Part shown: positions 50,971-59,902 of the stretch, piece by piece | Position numbering within the stretch: the first letter of the stretch is position 1 | How the letters are laid out: each line of letters starts with the position of its first letter | DNA from: Deltaproteobacteria bacterium | Lineage (GTDB): Bacteria; Lernaellota; Lernaellaia; JACKCT01 | Length of the DNA stretch: 64,000 nucleotides | Direction of reading: 5' to 3' | NCBI GenBank assembly: GCA_027493875.1 | Contig: JAOSJX010000002.1 | Location: 332,824-396,823 of the forward strand | Made by a program: the position numbers and the translations under genes | The notes under the pieces: model-generated | Database searches by the model: none | What the model was told of the DNA's origin: nothing | What the model saw: the letters and a program-made list of their open reading frames with translations, nothing else

Positions 50971-51956
50971 GAGCACTTCACGGTTGCATGTAGCCACATG
51001 ATTTGAACCACCCGAAAGCGTCGTCGGCGGTGACGGTGCGGAGAGCTTCGCCGATGGCGCGGAAAAGTGCGTCGAGGGTTCGGGCTTTGACCTTGCGGAG
51101 ATATGCTTTGATCTTGGACCACATCTTCTCGATGGGATTGAGATCGGGACTGTACGGCGGCAGGTAACGCACCTGCGCTCCGACCGCCTCGATGAGGTGC
51201 GTCACCGCCGGGCTCTTGTGTGGCGCGAGGTTGTCCATCACCACCACGTCGCCCGCCCGCAGCCTCGGTGCCAGGACATGCTCGATGTACGTCTCGAATG
51301 CGGCGCCGTCGGTGGCCCCGTCGATGACCCAATCGACCGTTTGTCCGTTGAACCACAGCGCCGAGATCATGGTGGTCGTGTTCCAATGCCCGTGCGGCGA
51401 CGCATCCACCACGCGCCCTCCGTCGAAGGCGCGCCCGTAAAGCCGGGTCATGTTGGTCTTGGCGCCGCTCTCGTCCAGAAAAATCAGGTGCGACGAGTCG
51501 ATCCCGTCCGTTTCTTGGCGCCAAGCCTTCCGCCGGGCTTGGACGTCGGGACGGTCCTGCTCACGGGCGCGGAGTGACTTTTTTTCGGCGGCAGCCCAAA
51601 CGGCCCAGCGCCCGATGAACGGCCATGATGCTGCCGTGGCCGCCCGTGGCTGCCAGCAGTTCTTCGAGCGTGGCGTCCGGGTTTTCGCAAACCGCCTTCT
51701 TCAAGGCTTCCAACCGCGGACCTTGATAAACAGCCTGCCGGCCGCCGCCATGCGGTTTCGGCGCGATCGACTCGCCCCGCCGCCGCCGGCCCAAGAGATT
51801 TCTCACGAATCCGTAGCTGACACCGAACCGGGCTGCGATGTCCCGCTTCGTCACCCCGCCGCGTTCGTAAGCCGCCACCACCTTCTCGCGTAGGTCCATC
51901 GAATAAGCGCTCATGTCTGACGTATCGGCATAGCCAACGCCAAACGTGAATTGCTC
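50971..51956 (-). mobile_element. IS630-family insertion sequence with TA target duplication
   Basis: The ends are imperfect inverted repeats: GAGCACTTCACGGTTGCATG at the left and, read inward from the right, GAGCAATTCACGTTTGGCGT. Both are flanked by TA (50969-50970 and 51957-51958), the target site this family duplicates. Length is 986 bases with one transposase split in two frames. The right end touches the stop codon of the 16-heme cytochrome gene. Confidence 0.85.
50978..51914 (-). CDS. IS630-family DDE transposase, two frames joined by a -1 shift at A7
   Basis: The first frame (51561-51914) encodes an HTH pair: [35 protein letters not shown], and [11 protein letters not shown]. The second frame carries the DDE catalytic core: [12 protein letters not shown] (first Asp), [10 protein letters not shown] (second Asp) and [15 protein letters not shown] (Glu). 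A -1 slip on the seven-A run (51579-51585 on the plus strand, read as T7) joins them exactly, giving a protein of about 312 residues. Programmed frameshifting at A-runs is known for insertion sequences, so this split may be natural, unlike most others in the window. Confidence 0.88.
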
Positions 51957-53281
51957 TAAAACTGGTGGCAGATCGTGCATTGGCCGTTGTCCTGCCAGGG
52001 TTTGCCGTGGCGCGAGCCGTGGCACTCAAGGCAGTTCCATGCCGGCGTATGATCATCCTCCGGTTCGGGACCGTGACGGGGATTGTCGAAAGTACCCGTC
52101 GCGTGACAGGCGAGGCAATCGTCCGGCGCGCCGTAGGCGTGCTGATGCGGCTCGCGCGGTGAACCGTTGAAGTCGGAGCCCGACGGATGGCAGATGTAGC
52201 AATCCCACGTCTCATCGTGCCGCGTCGAAAATTCCGGCCCCGGTTCACCCTCGAGGTGACAGACGAGGCATTGCTGCGGATCGGTCCACAATTTCGCGTG
52301 CTGGCTTTGATGACAGCCGAGACACGACGCGTCCGATCCGTGCGCCTCCGGCGCGTTCGGATTGGTGTAGGTCCACGTTCCGTCCAAATGGCATCCGACG
52401 CACTCGTCGGGCGCGCCGCGCGTGCCCCCGTGCGGCTCGCCGGCCGCGCCGAGGAAATCCGCGGTATGGCAGATGTAGCAATCCCACGCTTGATCGTGAT
52501 TGTCCGGTGACGTCGGCGCGCCGTCTCCGCGCGTGTGGCACACGAAGCATTGGTTCATGTCGGTGAAGACCTTCGTGTGCTGCGGCACATGGCAGGTGAG
52601 GCAATCCTGCGAACTCGCGTGGTCCTCCGGGGCGTTGGGATTCGTATAAACCCAAGCACCGACCGCGTGGCAGACGGCGCAGTCGTCCGGCGCGTTGAGC
52701 GTTCCGCCGTGCGGTTCGCGGAGCGCGCCGAGGAAATCCGCGGCGTGACACAGATAGCAATTCCACGATTGGACATGGCTGTCCGGGGATGTCGGTCCGG
52801 CGTTCCCAGGGAGGTGGCAGACGAAGCACTGGTCGGGATCGGAAAAGCTCCGGTCGTGTTGCGGCGTGTGGCAGCCGAGGCAATCGTCCGCGCCGTCGTG
52901 GTCCGCCGGCGCGTCGGGATCGGTAAAGCCGAAATCACCTTGCGTGTGACAGTTCAAGCAATCCGCCGGCGGCGCGTAGGAGTCGCCGTGAGGCGCTTGC
53001 GGCGCGCGGTACAAACCGTCCTCGTGGCAGATGAAGCAGTTCCACTCGGATTTGTGGTTGTCCGGGAATTGAGGCGGCGTGGATGCGCCGTCGTCATCAT
53101 CGCCGACGTCGTCGTCTCCGGCACCGTCGACGGTATCATCGTCGTCGAGTGCCGCCTCGGCACCGGACTGCTCGCCGCCCAAATCGACGTCGCCGCACGC
53201 CAGAGGCATGATGAACGCGACGACCCACAACGCACCGCACCAAAACGTACCGCGCCACCAACGTGCCCGGACCCGAAACAT
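51956..53281 (-). CDS. 16-heme c-type cytochrome lipoprotein
   Basis: Signal peptide with a MPLACG lipobox and an acidic linker, then sixteen CxxCH heme sites: CFICH, CLNCH, CLGCH, CFVCH, CYLCH, CAVCH, CLTCH, CFVCH, CYICH, CVGCH, CLGCH, CLVCH, CYICH, CLACH, CLECH and CTICH. They form four repeats of four (W-x-C-x-x-C-H, then D/E-C, then D/S-C, then Q-C), each with His residues that can be distal ligands. No catalytic pocket is evident, so an electron conduit is likely, on the periplasmic or outer face. The protein is 441 residues and intact. Its TAG stop is made from the TA target and the first IS630 base, so the native C-terminus may have differed by a few residues. Confidence 0.93.
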   Translation of the reverse strand: MFRVRARWWRGTFWCGALWVVAFIMPLACGDVDLGGEQSGAEAALDDDDTVDGAGDDDVGDDDDGASTPPQFPDNHKSEWNCFICHEDGLYRAPQAPHGDSYAPPADCLNCHTQGDFGFTDPDAPADHDGADDCLGCHTPQHDRSFSDPDQCFVCHLPGNAGPTSPDSHVQSWNCYLCHAADFLGALREPHGGTLNAPDDCAVCHAVGAWVYTNPNAPEDHASSQDCLTCHVPQHTKVFTDMNQCFVCHTRGDGAPTSPDNHDQAWDCYICHTADFLGAAGEPHGGTRGAPDECVGCHLDGTWTYTNPNAPEAHGSDASCLGCHQSQHAKLWTDPQQCLVCHLEGEPGPEFSTRHDETWDCYICHPSGSDFNGSPREPHQHAYGAPDDCLACHATGTFDNPRHGPEPEDDHTPAWNCLECHGSRHGKPWQDNGQCTICHQF

Positions 53282-53380
53282 CGCATCCTCCGCAAAACGC
53301 GTCGCCGCGATAGACGGCACCATAGCGGTAATCTACAGTACCAACGAACCTCACACAATGAGATGAATCAAAGGGATCGA

Positions 53381-53417
53381 TGAAAATAAAGGCCCGTAAC
53401 CTGTGAAGATTACGGGC
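53381..53417 (-). terminator. intrinsic terminator of a minus-strand transcript
   Basis: TTACGGGC and GCCCGTAA (53410-53417 with 53392-53399) form an eight-base stem; on the minus strand CTTTATTTTC follows. It lies just after the tRNA 3'-end fragment on that strand and looks like the terminator of the original tRNA gene. Confidence 0.7.
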
Positions 53418-53427
53418 TTTCTCGGAA

Positions 53428-53447
53428 CGGGGTTGACGGGACTCGAA
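53428..53447 (-). other. tRNA 3'-end fragment, probable attachment-site remnant
   Basis: On the minus strand TTCGAGTCCCGTCAACCCCG reads as the T-loop, T-stem 3' strand and acceptor 3' strand of a tRNA. The matching 5' parts are missing: no CGGGA lies before the TTCGA, and no D-arm or anticodon arm follows upstream. Tyrosine integrases typically use this part of a tRNA as their attachment core. It separates ordinary chromosome on the left from the AT-richer region on the right. Confidence 0.55.
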
Positions 53448-53777
53448 AGCGTCCGGAACGAACAGCTAACTACCGGTAACCATGGCGTTTCCCCAAACTA
53501 TCAACGACTTAGACGCTGGTCACGCTTCCGGTTCTCTCCCGTTAAAAGCCGTTATTTCCCGTCTCGACGCCTGAAATTAGTGACAAAATTAGTGACAAGC
53601 TTTGGGCCGGCAGGCTCGAACGCCCCCACTTTCTTCCTCTTGCGATGCGAGAAGCAGGGCGCCTTCGAAGCCAACGCGGTAGAATAGGAGCCTATCCCAA
53701 AGACCGGGGTTTACTATTTCGTCTCGAAATGGATATAGTTTTTCGTTCAATTTCACGGCAAATAAACGACCCAACCG
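53448..53777. other. intergenic gap next to the putative attachment site
   Basis: No confident gene. At 53576-53599 there is a direct repeat of TTAGTGACAA. The sequence is AT-richer than the region to its left. An integrase would be expected near such a boundary, but I see none here. Confidence 0.4.
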
Positions 53778-54641
53778 ATGACGAGCGACGCCCAGGTACT
53801 TAATTACCGCGTATCAGAGACCCGATTAACGCGAATTCGGGACGAGATGTCCGTCGCGTGCCGGACTCTCGACTCGCACGAAATGTTGGGCTGGGGTCGG
53901 CGAACGTGGGAAAGAGCAAAACACGCAACCGGCCGGCGCGTTGCGAAAATTGGCGACATTGCCACTCGTATAGGCCAGGTCGTCGTTGAAGAAGGACACC
54001 TTGTTTTCAAAAAAGCGATCGCAGGCCAGTTGCAGGTCCACTTTGCGCAACGAACCACGGCTTTAAAAGAATACCTCAAACATTCGACTCATGCGGTTTC
54101 CGCAAGCGGGCGTGTGTTTCTTAAGAATGTTGCCCTTCTAAAAGCAGACCCCGTAAAAGCCGCCCCTGATGTATTCGCGCCGATCATTGGATTTCTGATC
54201 GGGAGCGGCGGGCTCGACGGCGACGGAGGCCTTCCTGATCTTGACCTCAAATTCGGCATCGGGGCTCATCGATCCGTCATGACGCATTCCATCCTCATGG
54301 GTGCGGCTGCGGAAGTTGCGATTCTCTCTTTACTCGACCTGACGCTGCTGACTCATTCGCGCCTACCGAGCAAACACGATCCGCTCTGGGATAAGCTCGA
54401 ACAATTCGCGCGCCCATTCGCGGCTAACCTCATCCGGGGAACGGACGCTGGTATCGCTTTGCACCTCGCTGTTGATGGGACGATTGACGGCATGACGCCA
54501 TTTAAAGATTTGCCGTTCTCGATGCCGCTCGAAGGCCATCGGCTGTTGATTCTCGCCAACGCCGCGGGGGAACTGGGGACCGCGCGCGACAAAAACGTAT
54601 TCGATCGAGTTATTCCACGACCGGGGACGCGAAAACTTTGA
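53778..54641 (+). CDS. protein with His-x5-THS motif, YdjM-like; first gene of the dynamin-like operon
   Basis: A 287-residue intact protein. The N-terminal 100 residues are helical with basic patches (TWERAKHATGRRVAKIGDIA). The rest contains DLDLKFGIGAHRSVMTHSIL and later GTDAGIALHLAVDG. The spacing of Asp, GxHR, THS and a distal His-Asp resembles the metal-binding pattern of YdjM/DUF457 membrane-bound hydrolases, but similarity is only to the motif. No signal peptide is seen. Its stop overlaps the next start (TTGA), so it is coupled to the dynamin-like GTPases. If the operon is a defence system this would be the candidate effector; that is inference. Confidence 0.6.
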   Translation: MTSDAQVLNYRVSETRLTRIRDEMSVACRTLDSHEMLGWGRRTWERAKHATGRRVAKIGDIATRIGQVVVEEGHLVFKKAIAGQLQVHFAQRTTALKEYLKHSTHAVSASGRVFLKNVALLKADPVKAAPDVFAPIIGFLIGSGGLDGDGGLPDLDLKFGIGAHRSVMTHSILMGAAAEVAILSLLDLTLLTHSRLPSKHDPLWDKLEQFARPFAANLIRGTDAGIALHLAVDGTIDGMTPFKDLPFSMPLEGHRLLILANAAGELGTARDKNVFDRVIPRPGTRKL

Positions 54642-56290
54642 CGACCGACGACCGCCTGGCCGGAAACGATTACCCTATCGAAGGCAGCCTGAAGACACTG
54701 CTGAACGTCGTGGACGAACAACTTAACGCCCCGGAAAGATCGCACGATCATGTTGGTAGCGCCGATCATTTTATGACGGAACTCCGTCGTCTCAAATCAA
54801 TCGCTAAAAAGCTCGGACTAGACGTCTATTCACAGCAAATCGACGATCGCCTGCGGGACCTAAACGAGCCGTTGTATATATTTGTCCTGGGCGTCGGAAA
54901 CTCGGGGAAGTCATCGCTCCTGAACGCTCTTGTCGGCCGGGAGTTAGCTCCCCACCGGACGCATTCCGACGACATGGAAAATCGATATCTTTATGCGCAC
55001 CGATACCGACGAACGGGCGGTGTTGCAGTTCAGCGACGGGACGTCCAATTCGATGACGTTCGCGGGTGCGGCCGAAATCGTCAACGCGGAGGAGGCGAAG
55101 GGAAACCAAAATAAATCGTATTCGAGCCCATTGGTTGAGATACGATGGCAATGTAAAAACTGGCCGCTTCCGCCCGACGTGGCGTTAATCGACACGCCAG
55201 GTTTTGCCCAAATCCCGCGCTTTGGAGAACGACCGTCAGAAGCGAACGATGGACGCCGGTCTCTCATCAACATCGCTTTAGCCGACCGCGTCGAGCATTA
55301 TCTTCACCGCGCAGACCTCGCAATTTGGGTGCAGCGAGCGACGAAGCTTCAGGACAAAGGTGCATTGGACGCTTTGGATATCGTCCGACAACGAGGTCGC
55401 CCGATCTACTTCGCGCTTTCCCGGTGGGACAACATCTCCGAGGATGACCGCGCCCGCGTATTGAAAACGGCTCATTCGCTCCTTTGTGTTAGCAAACAAG
55501 ACTCCACTTTTTCCCATCGCTTCGCCCGAGCCCGGCGAATGGTCGGACCGCGCGGCAATTTGGAATGGATTCGCTGCTATTAGAACTTAGCAAAGACGTA
55601 TTCCCGAAAGCGCGCACCGTCAAAGAGCAGGCAATTCGTGATTTCATCCAGACCACAAGTGACTCGATTCGATCGCTTTGCGAAACTGCGATTTCGTACA
55701 CGCTGCGAAATATCGAAACGATTGATGAAGCGTTCGAGTCGCTGCGTCTGGAGTGCGAAAAGCAGGCTGACGCCACGGCAACAGCAGCCCGCCGGCAGAT
55801 AGAAAATCACTTCGAAAACGCTATCCGCGACTGTCGCCAGAACTATGACCGTTGGCTTTTCGATTTAGAAACGGGCACGGAGAATTATAGGACCTCAAAA
55901 TTCAACGAGCTTCTTTGCTTAGGTGCGTTGACCACCGGACTTGAACAATCTGCATCGGCTTCGTTGTCGGCGATGAGTTCCTATTCGAGCAAGTTGTTGA
56001 GCGGAATAAAGCTCTTTTCTCTTGCCTTTAATTCGCTAGGCCATCCACTCCTGACGGAGCCGCAGCCGCGAGCGCTCATGGGCACATGGAGATTGCCCGA
56101 ATTCGTCCACCGCCATAAACCGGATTTATCTAAGCCCCATCAAGATTTTTTTGTCGATTCGGACGAGGCAATTTCATCTTTTATTGCAGGTGCAGTCGGC
56201 GCAATGTTTCTCGGGCCGATCGGATTGCTCGCGTTTTTGGTCCCACGTTTTTTTTTCGCGGTCCAGACACGCGACAAAACGCAAGCTTAA
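54638..56290 (+). CDS. dynamin-like GTPase 1 (frameshifted)
   Basis: The GTPase domain has G1 in FVLGVGNSGKSSLLNALVG, a switch-region Thr candidate, G3 in VALIDTPGF, and a SRWD in the G4 position rather than the usual N/TKxD. A long helical stalk follows (RSLCETAISYTLRNIETIDE, ARRQIENHFENAIRDCRQNY), with a hydrophobic hairpin near the C-terminus (ISSFIAGAVGAMFLGPIGLL) that could insert in a membrane. This is the layout of bacterial dynamin-like proteins. Frame changes near 54990 and 55540 are needed; the joined length is about 550 residues. The TTG start overlaps the previous stop. Bacterial dynamins remodel or repair membranes and some act in phage defence. Confidence 0.8.
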
Positions 56291-56293
56291 AAA

Positions 56294-57955
56294 TGCGAGA
56301 TCAATTGCTCGAATCTATCGCCAAGGTTAAGGATAGGACCGAACAACACTTCGTCGATTCCGCCGTGAAACTACGTACTCATTTTCGCGATGTCGGAAGC
56401 TCCGCCTGTAATTCGCTCTGGGGAACAAGCGATGAATTTTCCAAGTAGCCAACTACCTGGAAAGCTTCAACTGCTTAGCGACTTCCACGATCGGGTTGGC
56501 GGCTCGATAGACTCATTCTCGAAACAAGAACGCACACTCCTCCTCGACCTGGGCATCGTGCACCCGGGATTGAAACGCCAAGCTTCCGCGATTAAAGCGC
56601 AGCGTGATGCTGTAAAGCGCTCTCATGCCGATCTCAAGGATTCACCATCCTTTGCGGTTGATGACTGGTCGAAATGGCAACAACGTTTGCCACAACCTGT
56701 GCAAAAGATGCTTGCGAATGAAATGGCCTCGCTGAAGCGAGATTTGAATCTATTGAGTAAAGAAAACGAGAATCTGGCTGACGCTAAAGCAGTCGTCGCC
56801 AACCTCCCCGGCAATTCCGACGTTTTCGCGTGGCAACAATGGCTGAATAAATATGGCCACTCTGATTCCTCGAAACGATTCCGCGAATTACTGAGAAAAT
56901 TCATTGAAGCAAAAAAACAGCGAGACATGCTCTTTTATGAAAGCCAGCGCGTTGACAGCGCCTTGAAAGCTACCGACCAGGAACCCTTCGTCGAATTAGC
57001 CGGCGAGAGCACCGAAAGTTTCGAGAATACCGTCGCAGAAAAAGCTCGCGCGTTTGGAATACAGATGACCCATCTCGACGCCGTAAATCCTGAGTTGATT
57101 TCATCCCGCTGGCTGGAGACAATCAACTCAGCCTATTCGGAAAACGCTCAATTCGGCCAATACGTACAAAGATTCGAAAAGCGGTTCATGGATGAATTGG
57201 AATGTCGCCTTGAAATTCTCGACGCGCACAATTTTGCGCGACCTTGGCTTCCGGAGATATATGAATCGTCCGAAATTGGCCGAAAAACCTGGAGCAATCT
57301 CGTCCGCGACAAAGCCTCTGAGTCGGTGCTATCGTTTTGGGGGCCGATTGCCGAACAGCATCCCGGACTCTATTTTTATGGTTATCGGTGGGGCCTCATT
57401 CAAGGGATCTGTTTCGCCACAGGCGTAGCGTCGGCGGCAGTTACAATTAACACTGTAGATCTGGCCATTTATTTTTCCATCCCGCCAGCAGTTACCATGT
57501 TCGTTGTTGCAGTCGTATCAAGCTGCGGTGGCGCGTTGTTTATTGCTATGGCAAAGCTCTTTCATCGTCTCCTTTTTAATGTCTATTCCGACTTCGTCCG
57601 GTCCAACGTTGTAAGTCGATTTGGAACGTTGGCGCGCAACTGGTGCGATTCTATTTCGAACCATTACGCCCAACAACTGAAAGACCTTACTCAAAGGATC
57701 TGGCGTAGGGTCGATGGGGAGGTGGCGCACGCGGAGAACGAGGCGAACGCTATCCTCGGAAATATCCGCGAGAAATGTGATGACAGCGTCGAGGCCCAAA
57801 CCGCCGCGATTGCTAAAATCGAATTGCGCCTTGGCAGCCGGAGAAAGCAAATTCGTCAAATCTTGGAAAGCGAAAGGACTTTTTGCGAACGGACGTTGGC
57901 TTCTATCCGCTCGGCTTCGTCGAAAGGCGGATCAACTTTTTCGCGCTGGAGGTAA
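56294..57955 (+). CDS. coiled-coil membrane protein between the two dynamin-like GTPases
   Basis: Two membrane helices near the C-terminal third (GICFATGVASAAVTINTV and IPPAVTMFVVAVVSSCGGAL) separate long coiled-coil arms (SKENENLADAKAVVANLP; DLTQRIWRRVDGEVAHAENE, which lies after the membrane part). The main frame starts at 56390. An upstream stretch from ATG 56294 (MRDQLLESIAKVKDRTEQHF) joins it if one base changes near 56443, which would give about 553 residues. There is no GTPase motif. I recognise no family. Its position, three bases after GTPase 1 and seven before GTPase 2, says it is part of the same machine, perhaps a membrane scaffold for the GTPase pair. Confidence 0.65.
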
Positions 57956-57962
57956 GATCGGC

Positions 57963-59759
57963 ATGACGGAGCGACAACCCAATGCGTCGGAGAACACGGC
58001 GCAAGCGGTCCAACACATTTGCCTCGCGATCAATCGGTGCCGCGGCGGTACTGATATCATCGAGGCGGCGACACCCAACTTTACCGCGGTGGTCAACAAC
58101 CACGAGCGAAATCTCCAGAAAACTCTCGAAGAAAAACCAAATAAGGTATTTATCGCCGTGGCCGGTGAGTTCAAGGCGGGCAAATCGACACTGATCAACG
58201 CTCTCTTTCGTAAGGAAGTTGCACCGACGAACGTCTTGGAATGCAGTTTTTTCCCCATTAGATACGTAGCCGGCGGGTCCGTCGATTTAGTCACGATCAC
58301 GTCGGGAGAGAACGAGACGACGGACGCGTTACCGCATTTCGTTTCGACAATGGAAAGTCGCCATCGAGCCGGAGAATTCGATAAGGTTGATAAAATCCAG
58401 ATCGAGCTACAAACCGACGCGCGAGATTGGATCATTGTTGACCTCCCGGGTTCCGGGGGAACTTCAGCTCATCAAGACCGCATGCTTTCTGGGATTTCTG
58501 AGTGCGATGCAGTTTTTGGCTTTTCGACGCCACTGACATCGGTGGGACGGAAGAGAAGCGGGTTGTCGACTATCTCCTGACTCATGAGTTTTCTGTTTTT
58601 GGATTGCTCAATAAAGCCGACACGTGTTCGGACGAGCAGAAAGAGGAAGCGGTCGCCTATCTGAATCAAGAGTTTCCAAAACTCAGCGGCGACGTTCGTC
58701 CGATCAGCGCCATTGAGGCGTGGGAAGCGGCTCAAAAAAACAGACTCACACGACCATCAAGCTGATCGATTCCCTGATTAGAACCGACATATGCGCTCGC
58801 CGTCGAGAGCTACGCCAGGATGCGCTTCGCTCCGCGCTATCGGTTTTGGCAACCGACGTACTGGAGATGATCGAGGAAGCGTCAATTCCCCTACGAGACA
58901 TCCACCGATCAGGACAGGCGATGCGTACCCGTTTCGAAGCCAAACGCGATATGATCGAATACCGGCTCGGCGCCGAACTTGAGAATCTCGTCATGACGAC
59001 GTTTCTGGCCGATAAGGAGAAACGCCTTGTCGATCATGTGGTAAAAGGCCCCGCTTCAGTCACGAAAGAGAGCATCGAACAAATTCTTCGGGGAGATTTT
59101 CAGTGAAGAGTCGGTAAAGAACGAGTGGCCGCATTTTTAAGGCGCGATTCGAACAACTGTGGTCCGACGCATGGTGGGATACTAAAACCGACGTCGCTCA
59201 CGAGATCAAAGGATTTCTCAATTCCGGTCCCGATACGCCAAGCGAATCATCCGACTCGCGTTTCGGTTTGGGCCAAAGCGATACGCTCTTGTCCGTTGAT
59301 CGCGATCACATGAAACAATGGCTGAAAGGCTCGGCCGCGATCGCGACGGCTGCTACGGCATGGAGTGCGTGGTTGGGTGCTGGAGCGGCTGCCGTGAGTT
59401 TTACCGCAGCTTTGAGCGGCATTGGGATTCCAATTCTCGCGATCGGTTCTCTCGCCGGTTTTTTTACGAGCATTTTTAAGAAGCGGCAACATGACGATCG
59501 GTCTTTTTACATCCAGGAATTGCGTGCCGCGTTTCAACAGTTTCGTCGCGAGACCATTCTTCCTTTGGCTACCGAACGCGCTAACGAGATTTTTCAGATA
59601 GAAGGCGCGGCAGTCGTCACAAAGCTCGTCGACGATTTCTATCAAACCGCGAACGAAAGATACACGGAGCAAAGTGTCACGGAGACGCTACGCTCCCTCG
59701 ACGAGGCAATCGACCATTGCAAGCTAGTACATTTCCGGCAGGAGCGTTTACCGGCCTAA
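57963..59759 (+). CDS. dynamin-like GTPase 2 (frameshifted)
   Basis: G1 is AVAGEFKAGKSTLINALF, G3 is WIIVDLPGSG, and G4 is FGLLNKAD, a full set for the dynamin superfamily. The stalk has long helices (LEMIEEASIPLRDIHRSGQA, FEQLWSDAWWDTKTDV) and the C-terminal part has a membrane hairpin rich in Gly/Ala (GSAAIATAATAWSAWLGAGA) with Lys/Arg after it, the likely paddle. Frame changes near 58525, 58737 and 59110-59140 are required; the joined protein is about 598 residues. AGGAGGT-like GGAGG ends just before the ATG at 57963. Pairs of dynamins that differ in sequence are typical of bacterial systems in which they act as hetero-oligomers. Confidence 0.82.
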
Positions 59760-59902
59760 CATAGTTGGCGGATGCGTGGCCTTGGGAATTTAGTGTTCCG
59801 CCTTGGATAGGGGCCGGGCGGATACTATTTCGATTGACGCGGAAGTAATGTTATCGGCGGCTTTTCGTCCGAACCGTTACTCGTCCGATCATAGGAGGTT
59901 GT

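Noticed and set aside
53600..53640. Second tRNA-like T-arm (GTTCGAGCC on the minus strand)
   Set aside because: The flanking bases do not pair as a T-stem and no acceptor end follows, so it is not more than a chance match.
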